A stretch of DNA of 64,000 bases from Chryseobacterium sp. (GCA_027492795.1 JAPUEB010000007.1:54086-118085); one strand, 5' to 3'. Counted from the stretch's first letter, positions 51,243-60,339 are shown. Notes: generated by a model not told the origin, from the letters alone. A program made the numbers and translations.

Positions 51243-52424
51243 ATGTCAAAACAAGCATACATAATAAAAGGATTTAGAACAGCGGTAGGAAAAGCACCGA
51301 AAGGTTCTCTTCGCTTTACGCGTCCCGATGTAATGGCGGCAACCGTCATTGAAAAATTGATGGCAACAGTTCCGCAACTCGACAAAGACAGAATTGACGA
51401 CCTTATTGTAGGAAACGCAATGCCTGAAGCAGAACAAGGTTTGAACGTGGCGCGTTTAATTTCTTTGATGGGATTAAATACCGACAAAGTTCCGGGAGTT
51501 ACCGTGAACAGATATTGTGCATCCGGTTCGGAAGCGATTGCGATTGCTTCTGCAAAAATTCAAGCAGGAATGGCGGATTGTATCATCGCAGGTGGAACGG
51601 AAAGTATGAGTTATATTCCAATGGGAGGTTACAAACCAGTTCCAGAAACCGATTACGCAAAATCCAATCCCGATTATTATTGGGGAATGGGTTACACTGC
51701 TGAAGAAGTTGCGAAACAATACCAAATTTCCCGTGAAGAACAAGACCAATTTGCTTTTGAAAGTCATCAAAAAGCCTTGAAAGCATTGGAAGAAGGAAAA
51801 TTCGCCAATCAAATTGTTTCAATTCCGGTTGAATATAATTTCTTGGATGAAAACCAAAAACCACAATCCAAAAAGTTTGATTTTTCTGTGGATGAAGGTC
51901 CTAGAAAAGACACTTCTTTGGAAGGTTTGGCAAAACTTCGTCCGGTTTTCGCAAACGGAGGTTCTGTTACGGCAGGAAATTCTTCACAAATGAGTGATGG
52001 AGCGGCTTTCGTCATCGTGATGAGCGAAGAAATGGTGAAAGAATTAGGTTTGGAACCAGAAGCAAGATTAGTTGCTTATGCAGCAGCAGGTTTGGAACCG
52101 AGAATTATGGGAATGGGACCGATTTACGCTATTCCAAAAGCATTGAAACAGGCAGGTTTAGAACTGAAAGATATTGATTTAATTGAACTGAACGAGGCAT
52201 TTGCTTCTCAATCCGTTGCGATTAAAAAAGAATTGAATTTAAATCCTGAAATTTTAAATGTAAACGGAGGCGCAATCGCACTTGGACATCCACTTGGTTG
52301 TACAGGAACGAAATTGACCGTTCAATTATTAGATGAAATGCGCAAACGCGGAAACAAATACGGAATGGTTTCTATGTGCGTTGGAACGGGACAAGGAGCG
52401 GCGAGTATTTTCGAGTTGCTATAA
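51243..52424 (+). CDS. fadA: acetyl-CoA C-acyltransferase (thiolase)
   Basis: A 393-residue thiolase that cleaves 3-ketoacyl-CoA with CoA, the last step of each beta-oxidation cycle. The acyl-accepting Cys92 is in NRYCASGSEAIA, the GHP histidine in GGAIALGHPLGCTG, and the second catalytic Cys in SMCVGTGQGAASIFEL. Length is normal. It lies between the hydratase/dehydrogenase and acyl-CoA dehydrogenase genes in a conserved order. Confidence 0.96.
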   Translation: MSKQAYIIKGFRTAVGKAPKGSLRFTRPDVMAATVIEKLMATVPQLDKDRIDDLIVGNAMPEAEQGLNVARLISLMGLNTDKVPGVTVNRYCASGSEAIAIASAKIQAGMADCIIAGGTESMSYIPMGGYKPVPETDYAKSNPDYYWGMGYTAEEVAKQYQISREEQDQFAFESHQKALKALEEGKFANQIVSIPVEYNFLDENQKPQSKKFDFSVDEGPRKDTSLEGLAKLRPVFANGGSVTAGNSSQMSDGAAFVIVMSEEMVKELGLEPEARLVAYAAAGLEPRIMGMGPIYAIPKALKQAGLELKDIDLIELNEAFASQSVAIKKELNLNPEILNVNGGAIALGHPLGCTGTKLTVQLLDEMRKRGNKYGMVSMCVGTGQGAASIFELL

Positions 52425-52573
52425 TTTAAAAACCACAAAGGCAAAAAGTTTTGATTTTTCAAGTGGATAAAACTTGTGAGTTTAGGAGAAAACAAAAGTT
52501 TGAAAATCAAAGATTTTCACTTCTTCAAAAGAACAATGTTTGTGTAGAAAATTGAATTTGCGTGTTAACGGTT

Positions 52574-52703
52574 GCGCTCCGTAGGAGCGCTATCTAAAAA
52601 AGCGAAATGATTTTTTACCGAATTTGTGGAGCCGCGAAGCGGCGAAATCAATAGCAAAGGGTGAAGCCCTTTGTGAAATCATCAGCAAAGCGTGAAGCCC
52701 TTT
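52574..52703. repeat. mini-hairpin group, third copy
   Basis: GCGCTCCGTAGGAGCGC (52574), GCCGCGAAGCGGC (52631), AAAGGGTGAAGCCCTTT (52656) and AAAGCGTGAAGCCCTTT (52687). GCCGCGAAGCGGC carries compensating changes relative to GCCACGAAGTGGC, so the stem rather than the sequence is conserved. Confidence 0.8.
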
Positions 52704-52737
52704 GAAATTTGAAATGTGAAAACAAAAATTGCAAAAA

Positions 52738-52910
52738 GCCCTGAAAGGGCGACATAAAATAGAGCGCAACTTTGCGTGAGGGATAGAAACGGTTACCCCG
52801 CAATCCCGAATATTCGGGATGAGGAGTAAAAGTGGATAGCCCGACCTGAATGAGGAAATGGATCCCGATGAAATCGGGAGTAATGACCGAGTGAAGGACA
52901 CGCCCAAATT
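52738..52910 (+). ncRNA. candidate structured RNA or hairpin-rich mobile element
   Basis: A GC-richer stretch with successive stems: GCCCTGAAAGGGC (52738-52750), CGCAACTTTGCG (52765-52776), the perfect palindrome ATCCCGAATATTCGGGAT (52803-52820), and TCCCGATGAAATCGGGA (52863-52879). Unpaired words GGATAGAAAC, GTGGATAGCCCGACC and TAATGACCGAGTGAAGG resemble a short intergenic element I associate with Bacteroidota genomes. Whether it is transcribed as a separate RNA, a leader or a repeat is unknown. Confidence 0.4.
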
Positions 52911-52935
52911 AAATAAATAAAAAAAAACAAAAACA

Positions 52936-54723
52936 ATGAGCGATACACTAACAAACGTAAAAGGCGGCGAATTCTTAATTAAAGACATTGCTGCAAGCGA
53001 GATTTTTTCTCTTGAAGAACTGAACGAGGAGCAAAAAATGCTTCGCGATTCCATCAAAGAATTTATTGACAAAGAAGTGGTTCCAAATCGTGAGAGATTT
53101 GAGCACAAAGATTATGCATTGACCGAAGAAGTGATGCGCAAACTCGGAGAAATGGGCGTTCTTGGAATTGCCGTTCCTGAAGAATACGGCGGTCTTGGAA
53201 TGGATTTCACCACCACAATGTTGGCTTGTGATATGGCTTCCGGAGCGAACGGTTCGGTTGCGACTGCTTATGGAGCGCACACCGGAATTGGAACATTGCC
53301 GATTTTGCTTTACGGGACTGAAGAACAAAAGAAAAAATATCTTCCGGATTTGGCTCAAGGAACGAAATTCGGAGCGTATTGTTTGACGGAACCGGATGCA
53401 GGCTCTGACGCCAATTCTGGAAAAACGAAAGCAAGACTTTCCGAAGACGGAAAACATTACATCATCAACGGACAGAAAATGTGGATTTCTAACGCAGGTT
53501 TTGCCGATACTTTCACATTTTTTGCGAAAATTGATGATGATAAAAACATTACAGGTTTTGTTATTAATCGTTCGGAATTGGAAAATCCTGAAAGTATGAC
53601 TTTCGGTGAGGAAGAACACAAATTGGGTATTCGCTCCTCTTCTACTCGTCAGGTTTTCTTCAATGATATGAAAGTTCCAGTGGAAAATCTTTTGGGCGAA
53701 AGAAACAACGGTTTCAAAATCGCTTTGAACGCTTTGAACGTGGGTAGAATTAAGTTGGCTGCCGCGAATTTGGACGGACAAAGAAGAATTACTTCGCTTG
53801 CCATCAATTATGCGAATGAAAGAAAACAATTTGGAGTTGCGATTTCAACTTTCGGGGCAATCCGTAAAAAAATTGCGGAAATGGCGACAGGAATTTTTGT
53901 TTCAGAAGCGGGTTCTTATCGTGCAGCAAAAGATGTTCAGGATAAAATTGATGAACTGATTGCAGGTGGAATGAACCATCAACAAGCGGAATTGAAAGGC
54001 GTGGAAGAGTTTGCAGTGGAATGTTCCATTTTGAAAGTTTTTGTTTCAGATTTAACACAACACACCGCAGACGAAGGTATCCAAATCTACGGAGGAATGG
54101 GCTTTAGCGAAGATGCACCAATGGAAGCGGCTTGGAGAGACAGCAGAATTGCAAGAATTTACGAAGGAACCAACGAAATCAACCGACTTTTAGCCGTTGG
54201 AATGTTGATTAAAAAAGCAATGAAAGGCGAACTCGATTTGCTAAAACCGGCAATGGCCATCGGAAAAGAATTGATGGGAATTCCATCATTTGAAGTTCCT
54301 GATTATTCGGCTTATATGTCGGAAGAAAAAGCGATTATCCACAATTTGAAGAAAGTTTTCTTGATGGTTTCAGGAGCCGCACTTCAAAAATATATGATGG
54401 ATATTGAAAAACAACAGCACTTATTGTTGAACGCTTCCGAAATTCTGAACCAAATTTATATGGCAGAATCTGCAGTTTTAAGAGCCGAAAAACATTTCGC
54501 TCCTGATTCTGTGGAAGCAGCAATGGCGCAATTAAACCTTTACAAAGCCGTTGAAAAAATCATCGCAGCCGCAAAAGAAGGCATCGTTTCCTTCGCAGAA
54601 GGCGACGAACAACGAATGATGCTTTCCGGTTTGAGAAGATTTACAAAATATACCAACACGCCAAATGTGGTTGCACTAACCGAAAAAATTGCAAAACATT
54701 TCGTGGACAAAGGCTCTTACTAG
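52936..54723 (+). CDS. acyl-CoA dehydrogenase
   Basis: A 595-residue flavoprotein that makes the first double bond in beta-oxidation. The core (residues 30-415) has the FAD/substrate blocks FGAYCLTEPDAGSDANS, KMWISNAGFADTFTFFAK and NALNVGRIKLAAANLDGQRR, and the C-terminal RIYEGTNEINRLL with the likely catalytic Glu. An added helical region of about 175 residues follows, as in long-chain ACADs of Bacteroidota. A fragment of its 3' end is duplicated 1 kb downstream. It is the last gene of the set and has a terminator. Confidence 0.96.
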   Translation: MSDTLTNVKGGEFLIKDIAASEIFSLEELNEEQKMLRDSIKEFIDKEVVPNRERFEHKDYALTEEVMRKLGEMGVLGIAVPEEYGGLGMDFTTTMLACDMASGANGSVATAYGAHTGIGTLPILLYGTEEQKKKYLPDLAQGTKFGAYCLTEPDAGSDANSGKTKARLSEDGKHYIINGQKMWISNAGFADTFTFFAKIDDDKNITGFVINRSELENPESMTFGEEEHKLGIRSSSTRQVFFNDMKVPVENLLGERNNGFKIALNALNVGRIKLAAANLDGQRRITSLAINYANERKQFGVAISTFGAIRKKIAEMATGIFVSEAGSYRAAKDVQDKIDELIAGGMNHQQAELKGVEEFAVECSILKVFVSDLTQHTADEGIQIYGGMGFSEDAPMEAAWRDSRIARIYEGTNEINRLLAVGMLIKKAMKGELDLLKPAMAIGKELMGIPSFEVPDYSAYMSEEKAIIHNLKKVFLMVSGAALQKYMMDIEKQQHLLLNASEILNQIYMAESAVLRAEKHFAPDSVEAAMAQLNLYKAVEKIIAAAKEGIVSFAEGDEQRMMLSGLRRFTKYTNTPNVVALTEKIAKHFVDKGSY

Positions 54724-54744
54724 AAATAGTTTGATATGTGGTTT

Positions 54745-54778
54745 GAACGCTCCTTTTTTAAGGGGCGTTCTTTTTTTT
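54745..54778 (+). terminator. terminator of the acyl-CoA dehydrogenase gene
   Basis: GAACGCTCC (54745-54753) pairs with GGGGCGTTC (54762-54770) with one wobble, followed by eight T. The left half is repeated exactly at 55654. Confidence 0.9.
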
Positions 54779-54824
54779 GGAAAACTTTAATTTTTGTTAT
54801 GATTTTATTACGAAAACTTCATTT

Positions 54825-54832
54825 TACATTTG
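54825..54832 (+). promoter_or_regulatory. -7 promoter box for the membrane protein gene
   Basis: TACATTTG is an exact TAnnTTTG match 21 bases before the ATG at 54854, so this gene has its own promoter after the terminator. Confidence 0.55.
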
Positions 54833-54853
54833 TTAAGAAAAAGAATTCAAAAA

Positions 54854-55624
54854 ATGGAAAACAATATCTTCAATAAAGTCGCGAAAATCACTTTGCTTTT
54901 TTGGCTAATGAAAATAGTTGCAACTACGCTCGGCGAAACCTTGGGAGATTTTATTTCGCAAACACTCAACCTCGGTTATTACGTTGGTTTAGGAGTGACT
55001 TTTGTAATTTTTTTGGTATTTCTAATTTTACAACTTAACGCAAAAAAATATGTTCCCTATCTTTTTTGGCTCGTCATTATTGGAACCACCACTTTCGGGA
55101 CGGAAATTTCAGATTTTATAGACCGAACTTTGAAAGTTGGTTATGCAGGAGGAAGCGCAATTTTGGTGACTGGATTGGCGGTGACGCTTTTTCTTTGGTT
55201 CAAAAAATATAAAAATTTAGAAGTTTACCCTATTTTTGAAAAACCGAAAGAAATTTATTTTTGGACTGCGGTTTTATTCTCCAATTCTTTGGGAACGGCA
55301 TTTGGCGATTTTCTGGGCGACAATCTCGGATTTACCTATTTACAAGGTGCGATGATAACGGGAGCAATTATTGTGGTTGTAGTTTTGTTGCATTATTTCA
55401 CAAAAATTAATCACATTTTGTTGTTTTGGATTGCCTTTATTTTCACAAGACCTTTCGGTGCAACTTTCGGCGATTTCCTCACAAAACCTTTGGCAAAAGG
55501 CGGTTTGGATTTGGGAACTTTAAATGCAAGTTTGGTTTCTTTGGTAATTATGGGGATTCTAATTTTTATTTCTCACAAAAATCATCAAAAAGAAAATTTA
55601 AGTCAATCGACGAACAAAGAATGA
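54854..55624 (+). CDS. COG4705-like membrane protein with internal repeats
   Basis: A 256-residue integral membrane protein with about eight helices. It has four related motifs: TTLGETLGDFISQTLNLGY, TTTFGTEISDFIDRTLKVGY, NSLGTAFGDFLGDNLGFTY and RPFGATFGDFLTKPLAKGG, each at a similar place in a two-helix unit. The repeated Thr/Gly-Asp suggests a transport path made from four pseudo-repeats. The family (COG4705-like, from memory) has no firm function. I start at ATG 54854. The last residues STNKE come from a duplicated piece of the acyl-CoA dehydrogenase gene. Confidence 0.8.
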   Translation: MENNIFNKVAKITLLFWLMKIVATTLGETLGDFISQTLNLGYYVGLGVTFVIFLVFLILQLNAKKYVPYLFWLVIIGTTTFGTEISDFIDRTLKVGYAGGSAILVTGLAVTLFLWFKKYKNLEVYPIFEKPKEIYFWTAVLFSNSLGTAFGDFLGDNLGFTYLQGAMITGAIIVVVVLLHYFTKINHILLFWIAFIFTRPFGATFGDFLTKPLAKGGLDLGTLNASLVSLVIMGILIFISHKNHQKENLSQSTNKE

Positions 55625-55656
55625 TGCTTTCCGTTTTGAGAAGATTAACGGGTTGA
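55609..55656 (+). pseudogene. duplicated fragment of the acyl-CoA dehydrogenase 3' end
   Basis: The 38 bases 55609-55646 match 54604-54641 at 36 positions. In the dehydrogenase frame they read DEQRMMLSVLRRLTG then stop, against DEQRMMLSGLRRFTK in the intact gene. The fragment overlaps the end of the membrane protein gene in another frame and is followed by a copy of the dehydrogenase terminator. Confidence 0.85.
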
Positions 55657-55690
55657 ACGCTCCTTTTTTAATGAGCGTCCTTTTTTTTGA
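55654..55690 (+). terminator. terminator, copy of the acyl-CoA dehydrogenase terminator
   Basis: GAACGCTC (55655-55662) pairs with GAGCGTCC (55673-55680), with one weak pair, followed by eight T. TGAACGCTCCTTTTTTA is identical to 54744-54760. Confidence 0.85.
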
Positions 55691-55732
55691 ATAGAAAAGT
55701 TTTCATAAATTAGTGTTTATCAAAAACAATTT

Positions 55733-57775
55733 ATGATTCCAAAATTACCGGTAACCGCGGAATACAAAAATGAACTGAAAAAAGCAGTATTCCACATCAT
55801 AATTTTCTTTCTCATTTATCTATTGCTTATTTTACTTGCCGTTGGTTTAGCTGTAGTTTTAGGATTTTTTGCAATAAAAGTTTTTACATTTAAATTTTCA
55901 TTTTGGTCTGCCATAATTGCAGCAGGGATGCTAAGTTCAGGGCTTTTTATCATCTTTTTCCTAATAAAATTTATTTTCAAGTCTTACAGGTTTGATTACA
56001 GCAACTACGTTGAAATTACGAGAGCTCATCAACCAAAAATTTTCAAAATAATTGATGAAGTTGTGAATGAAGTTGGTACTCAACAGCCACTGAAAGTTTA
56101 TATCAGTCCGGATGTGAATGCTTCTGTGAGCTATAACTCCGACTTTTGGAGCATGATTTTTCCATCCAGAAAAAACTTGACCATTGGAATTGGCTTAGTA
56201 AACACAACTAATGTATCAGAACTGAAAGCCATTATTGCACATGAATTTGGACATTTTTCGCAAAAAAGTATGAAAGTGGGAAGTTTCGTACATCAGGCGA
56301 ACAAAATGATTCACAATATGCTTTATGACACCGAAGGCTTTGATAAAGCAATATCGGGTTGGGCAAAAGTAAGTTGGGTTATTCAAATTTTTATGCTGAT
56401 TTCAATAAAAATTATCAATGGAATTCAATGGATTTTGCGAAAAACTTTTGATTTTTTGTATTTGAAACACATGTCATTAAGCAGACAAATGGAATTTGAT
56501 GCTGACAGAATTGCGACTTATGTTGTAGGTTCAGATATCAACGCAACCTCACTTTTAAGGGTGGATATTTCCGATTTGGCATTGCAAAAAAGTCTTCAAC
56601 ACCATATAAATAATACCACAAACACCAAAAATATCTACGAAAATCAAAGTTCAACCCTCCATTTTCTTTCTAAGAAAAATAACTATGAAATAATTGATGG
56701 ACTTCCAAATTTGAAAGATGAAGAATTAAAAAAATATGACAGAACAAAACTTAAGATTGAAGACCAATGGTCGTCTCATCCAACTATAGAACAGCGAATT
56801 AAGAAAATAAGAGAACACAAAATTCCTGTGAAAAACCTTGAAATGCAACCTGCAAAAACACTTTTTGAAGGCTATGAGAAATTTTGTGAAAAACTTACAG
56901 AGAAGTTGATGCTGATGAATGGAAACAGTTCTGAAAATTTCGTTAATGATATTGAATTCATCAACGAATTTGAACAGGAACATAACAAGTTTGAGTTTTC
57001 TGAAATCTTTAATGAATATTACGATTTCTACAATCCTAAAGTAAGTGATACGATTTTAGACGCTCCTACACCATCAGATGAAAATTTTGAAAAACTTTAT
57101 TCTGATGAAGCTGTAAATAAAACAATCCTCCTAAAATCATACAACGAAGATATTGAAACGCTCAAAAATCTGAATTCCGAAGAAATAAATATCAAAACTT
57201 TTGATTATGACGGTATAAAATATACAACGAAACAAGGTGTTTCAATTCTCAAAAAAATTGAGGCTGAGAAGCAAGAGATAGAGAATTTTTTGAAAAATAA
57301 TGATGAAAAAATTTATCGTTATTTCTATGAAAAAGCAAGCGATAAAGATGGTTTAAAACATAAATACAAAGTTTTCAGAAAAATTGATGAAGCTTTCGAC
57401 GCAATGTTAGAAGCACACAATCAGTTTACACCGCATATACAATTTATGTTTCAGGTTTTAGAGCCTGATCAGATTATCACTTTCAGAAAACCACTTTTGC
57501 AAAATGAGAAAATTTTTAAAGAAAAATTGCAGATGTTTTATGACCTTTTTGTAGTTCAAAAATACCTTAATGACAATTCAAAGAACATTTTAAATGACTA
57601 TTTGGTGGCAAACAACCAATATTTTATCAATCAAGAATATCTTCAAAATGAAGTTGACCAACTATTGATAGTGCTTCAAGAAGTGATTAACGCAGCCAAC
57701 GAAGTTTTTATGCTTGCCAAGAAAAATCTTTTGGATGAGCAGAGCAAAATTTACAATGAAATTTCTGCAAAATGA
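55733..57775 (+). CDS. M48-family membrane metalloprotease
   Basis: A 680-residue membrane protease. Two N-terminal helices (residues 18-85) are followed by a zincin domain with HEFGH at 170-174 in AIIAHEFGHFSQKSMK and the third zinc ligand in the EFDADRIATYVVG segment. A further hydrophobic stretch lies between them. The C-terminal 350 residues are helical and charged, much longer than in HtpX, and resemble no domain I know. HtpX-like proteins degrade misfolded membrane proteins. The long tail suggests a different or regulated substrate range. Confidence 0.9.
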   Translation: MIPKLPVTAEYKNELKKAVFHIIIFFLIYLLLILLAVGLAVVLGFFAIKVFTFKFSFWSAIIAAGMLSSGLFIIFFLIKFIFKSYRFDYSNYVEITRAHQPKIFKIIDEVVNEVGTQQPLKVYISPDVNASVSYNSDFWSMIFPSRKNLTIGIGLVNTTNVSELKAIIAHEFGHFSQKSMKVGSFVHQANKMIHNMLYDTEGFDKAISGWAKVSWVIQIFMLISIKIINGIQWILRKTFDFLYLKHMSLSRQMEFDADRIATYVVGSDINATSLLRVDISDLALQKSLQHHINNTTNTKNIYENQSSTLHFLSKKNNYEIIDGLPNLKDEELKKYDRTKLKIEDQWSSHPTIEQRIKKIREHKIPVKNLEMQPAKTLFEGYEKFCEKLTEKLMLMNGNSSENFVNDIEFINEFEQEHNKFEFSEIFNEYYDFYNPKVSDTILDAPTPSDENFEKLYSDEAVNKTILLKSYNEDIETLKNLNSEEINIKTFDYDGIKYTTKQGVSILKKIEAEKQEIENFLKNNDEKIYRYFYEKASDKDGLKHKYKVFRKIDEAFDAMLEAHNQFTPHIQFMFQVLEPDQIITFRKPLLQNEKIFKEKLQMFYDLFVVQKYLNDNSKNILNDYLVANNQYFINQEYLQNEVDQLLIVLQEVINAANEVFMLAKKNLLDEQSKIYNEISAK

Positions 57776-57974
57776 ATAATGAAATTGCTTTAATACTTTG
57801 TCCTGAATTTTTTATCCTTCTTTTGAATTTTCTATGTAATGTTTGATTCCTTTTGACAATTCAACAAAGTGCAGAAAATTACTACTGATAAAAATTTAAA
57901 TTTTTTCATTGGTTTTTAGGGTGCATTTTTAATAAAATTATGGCTAACGACTTCATTTCCAAGAATCTAACTGA

Positions 57975-58003
57975 AACTTTCTACTGATAACGCAGTGAAA
58001 GTT
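57975..58003. terminator. hairpin between convergent genes
   Basis: AACTTTC then ACTG (57975-57986, one bulged T) pair with CAGTGAAAGTT (57993-58003), loop ATAACG. It lies between the convergent M48 and permease genes. The T run is weak. Confidence 0.5.
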
Positions 58004-58051
58004 ACTGTGATACTCTTTGTTTTTACTAAATATTTCAAAAGCTTATATAAA

Positions 58052-59464
58052 CTAATCTGCCTTATTTTTTCTATTGATAAAATAATATACAGGCAAACCT
58101 ACCAAAACTAAAAGAAATCCGGGCCAAGTGTATTGTGGTTTGTAAATGATGAGCAAAACACAAAATGAAATTCCGATGAACAGATAAACGATAGGTGTAA
58201 CAGGATAAAGCCAAGTTTTATAGCTTCTATGCAAATCCGGCTTTTTATAGCGCAAATAAATGACACCAAAAACAGTAATCATATAAAACAATACGATAAC
58301 AAAAGAAATCATATCGAGAAGATTGCCGTATTGACCGCTTAAAGCAAGTAAACAAGCCCAAATTCCCTGCATCCAAAGAGATTTTTCTGGAACTCCGTTT
58401 TTGTTGTTTTCGATGGCGGATTTTAGGAAAAGTCCGTCTTTCGCCATGGTTTGAAAAACTCTTGCTCCCGCCAAAACAATTCCGTTCACGCAACCAAATG
58501 TGGAAACCATTACCAAAACCGCCATTATGATGGTTCCTACACCACCAAACATTTTTTCCGAAGCTGCCACTGCAACCCTATCGTTGGCTGCAAACGCAAT
58601 GGAATCTCTGTCTAACGCGTTGAGATATACGAAATTAACCAAAAGATAAAGTGCCATTACGATAATCGTTCCAAAAACCATCGATTTTACCACGTTTTTT
58701 TGCGGATTTTCTATTTCTCCAGAAACGAAAGTTACATTTTCCCAAGCTACAGAGCTGAACACAGAACCTACCATTGCTGCGGCAATTCCGCCAAGAAGCG
58801 TGGCTCCGGAAATACTGCTCCAAGAATCTGAAACTTTTTTGCCATCAATGTCTTTCCCAAAATTCTGAAAAGAATCCCAACCGAAACTCATATTTTCGTT
58901 CCAGAAAGAGTCTTTTACCAAAATAAATCCTAAAAAAATCAATCCTAAAAGTGCAATAATTTTGGAGGCTGTGAACAGGTTTTGCAGAATTTTTCCGCTC
59001 TTCACACCTTGTGTATTAATGTAGGTTAACAGCAAAATAACTGCGATTCCCAAAATTTGTATCCAAGTTATTTTAAAATCTCCGCTCTGGAAAATCGGCG
59101 CAGCATCATTCAACCACGGAATAAGATAGGCTGTATATTTACCGAAAGCCACTGCAACCGCCGCAATTGTTCCGGTTTGGATTACGGTAAACATTCCCCA
59201 ACCATAAAGAAATCCCAATTTTTTTCCAAAAATCTCTGTGATATAGGTGTATTGTCCACCGGCTTTTGGAAACATCGAAGAAAGTTCTCCATAGGAAATT
59301 GCTGCGGCAACCGTCATAATTCCGGTGATGATCCAAACGGCAATCAACCAATAACCGGAGCCGAGATTCCGCATCATATCGGAACTTACAATGAAAATTC
59401 CACTACCAATCATGGAGCCCATTACGAGCATTACGGCATCCCAAAGTTTTAACTGTCGCTTCAT
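58052..59464 (-). CDS. APC-superfamily amino acid permease
   Basis: A 470-residue transporter with about 12 membrane helices. The first helix has the APC signature GSMIGSGIFIVSSDM, followed by GGQYTYITEIFGKKLGFLYGW and, later, the SVAWENVTFVSGEIENPQKNV block found in LAT-like and YfnA-like permeases. It should be a proton-coupled or exchange transporter of amino acids, with specificity unknown. It is monocistronic and divergent from the DUF4920 gene. Confidence 0.93.
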   Translation of the reverse strand: MKRQLKLWDAVMLVMGSMIGSGIFIVSSDMMRNLGSGYWLIAVWIITGIMTVAAAISYGELSSMFPKAGGQYTYITEIFGKKLGFLYGWGMFTVIQTGTIAAVAVAFGKYTAYLIPWLNDAAPIFQSGDFKITWIQILGIAVILLLTYINTQGVKSGKILQNLFTASKIIALLGLIFLGFILVKDSFWNENMSFGWDSFQNFGKDIDGKKVSDSWSSISGATLLGGIAAAMVGSVFSSVAWENVTFVSGEIENPQKNVVKSMVFGTIIVMALYLLVNFVYLNALDRDSIAFAANDRVAVAASEKMFGGVGTIIMAVLVMVSTFGCVNGIVLAGARVFQTMAKDGLFLKSAIENNKNGVPEKSLWMQGIWACLLALSGQYGNLLDMISFVIVLFYMITVFGVIYLRYKKPDLHRSYKTWLYPVTPIVYLFIGISFCVLLIIYKPQYTWPGFLLVLVGLPVYYFINRKNKAD

Positions 59465-59784
59465 GTGAGTTTTTGCTTATTTTTTTTGAGAAAGTAAATA
59501 TAAAGTATTTTCGAATACGTACCATTTTGTTAAAAAAAGAAATGTTATTTTTGATAAAATTTTTATAGGCACGAAAGTTTGAAACCACAAAAGTCACAAA
59601 AGCTTTTGATACTTATGATTAGAGGTTTAAAGAGCAAAAAAGTATATTGATTATTCTTATTTCAACTTTTATTCATTATAAATTTTGTATTTGATAATCA
59701 ATCACTTTTGTGACTTTTGTGGTTTAGAATAACTTTCACGGTATAATTTGGAGGTTTTTTTTTGAAATCGATAATTTTTTAGGC
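59465..59784. other. intergenic region with a CCACAAAAG element
   Basis: The 320-base gap between the divergent permease and DUF4920 genes contains the repeat at 59582-59725 and AT-rich flanks. The permease side has no clear TAnnTTTG box. Confidence 0.6.
59582..59725. repeat. two-armed CCACAAAAGTCACAAAAG element
   Basis: AACCACAAAAGTCACAAAAG at the left and CTTTTGTGACTTTTGTGG at the right end of 144 bases. The GATAATCAAT word before the right arm is shared with the copy at 31148. Confidence 0.88.
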
Positions 59785-60288
59785 ATGAAAAAAATAATTT
59801 TATTATTGGCAATCGGGTTTGCAAGTGTAACCTTCGCGCAGGAAGAAGCGCAGAAATTTTCTCCACCTGCAGGAAAAGCTTTGGTAGGTGATACTTATGG
59901 CGCAAAAATCAGTGTAAAATCAGAAAAGAAAGCCGAAAGCGCTTCAAAACTTGATAAAAAACTAAAAAAATCCAAAAAAATCGCCAATACAACCTTGAAA
60001 GGAAAAGTAACTTCCGTTTGTCCGAAAAAAGGATGTTGGCTTACTGTAGAAGATGAAAACAAGCAGACATTTTTTGTTAAAATGAAAGATTATGCATTTT
60101 TCGTCCCTGTTGCTTTGGAAGGTAAAAACGTAGTTTTGGAGGGAGTTGCAGAGAAAAAAATGCTTTCTGTGGACGAAGCAAAACACTATGCTGAAGACGC
60201 GAAAAAACCACAAGCTGAAATTGATGCGATTACAGAACCACAGGAGCAAAACCGCTTTACAGCTGCAGGTATAAAGGTGGTGAATTAG
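59785..60288 (+). CDS. DUF4920 secreted protein
   Basis: A 167-residue exported protein with a signal peptide ending TFAQ. The mature part contains LKGKVTSVCPKKGCWLTVED and a following FFVKMKDYAFFVPVALEGKNVVLEGVA, the OB-like core of DUF4920. The two cysteines in CPKKGC are conserved in the family and could bind metal or form a disulfide. Function is unknown. Confidence 0.88.
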   Translation: MKKIILLLAIGFASVTFAQEEAQKFSPPAGKALVGDTYGAKISVKSEKKAESASKLDKKLKKSKKIANTTLKGKVTSVCPKKGCWLTVEDENKQTFFVKMKDYAFFVPVALEGKNVVLEGVAEKKMLSVDEAKHYAEDAKKPQAEIDAITEPQEQNRFTAAGIKVVN

Positions 60289-60339
60289 AAAATTTTCCTT
60301 TCCACCGATCTTAGTATCTTTATAAAGATATAATTAGTT

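Larger units (their letters stand above)
52425..52935. other. 511-base gap rich in hairpins before the acyl-CoA dehydrogenase gene
   Basis: No ORF is convincing. The gap opens with a decayed CCACAAAGGCAAAAAG left arm (52433), continues with the hairpin group 52574-52703, and ends with a structured element at 52738-52910 directly upstream of the gene. Confidence 0.65.

Noticed and set aside
52975..53829. 284-codon open frame on the minus strand
   Set aside because: It lies wholly antisense to the conserved acyl-CoA dehydrogenase gene and shows no domain. It results from codon bias on the opposite strand.
55426..55656. 76-codon open frame overlapping the membrane protein gene end
   Set aside because: Only the last 15 codons have meaning, as a duplicated fragment of acyl-CoA dehydrogenase. 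The rest is a shadow frame of the membrane protein.
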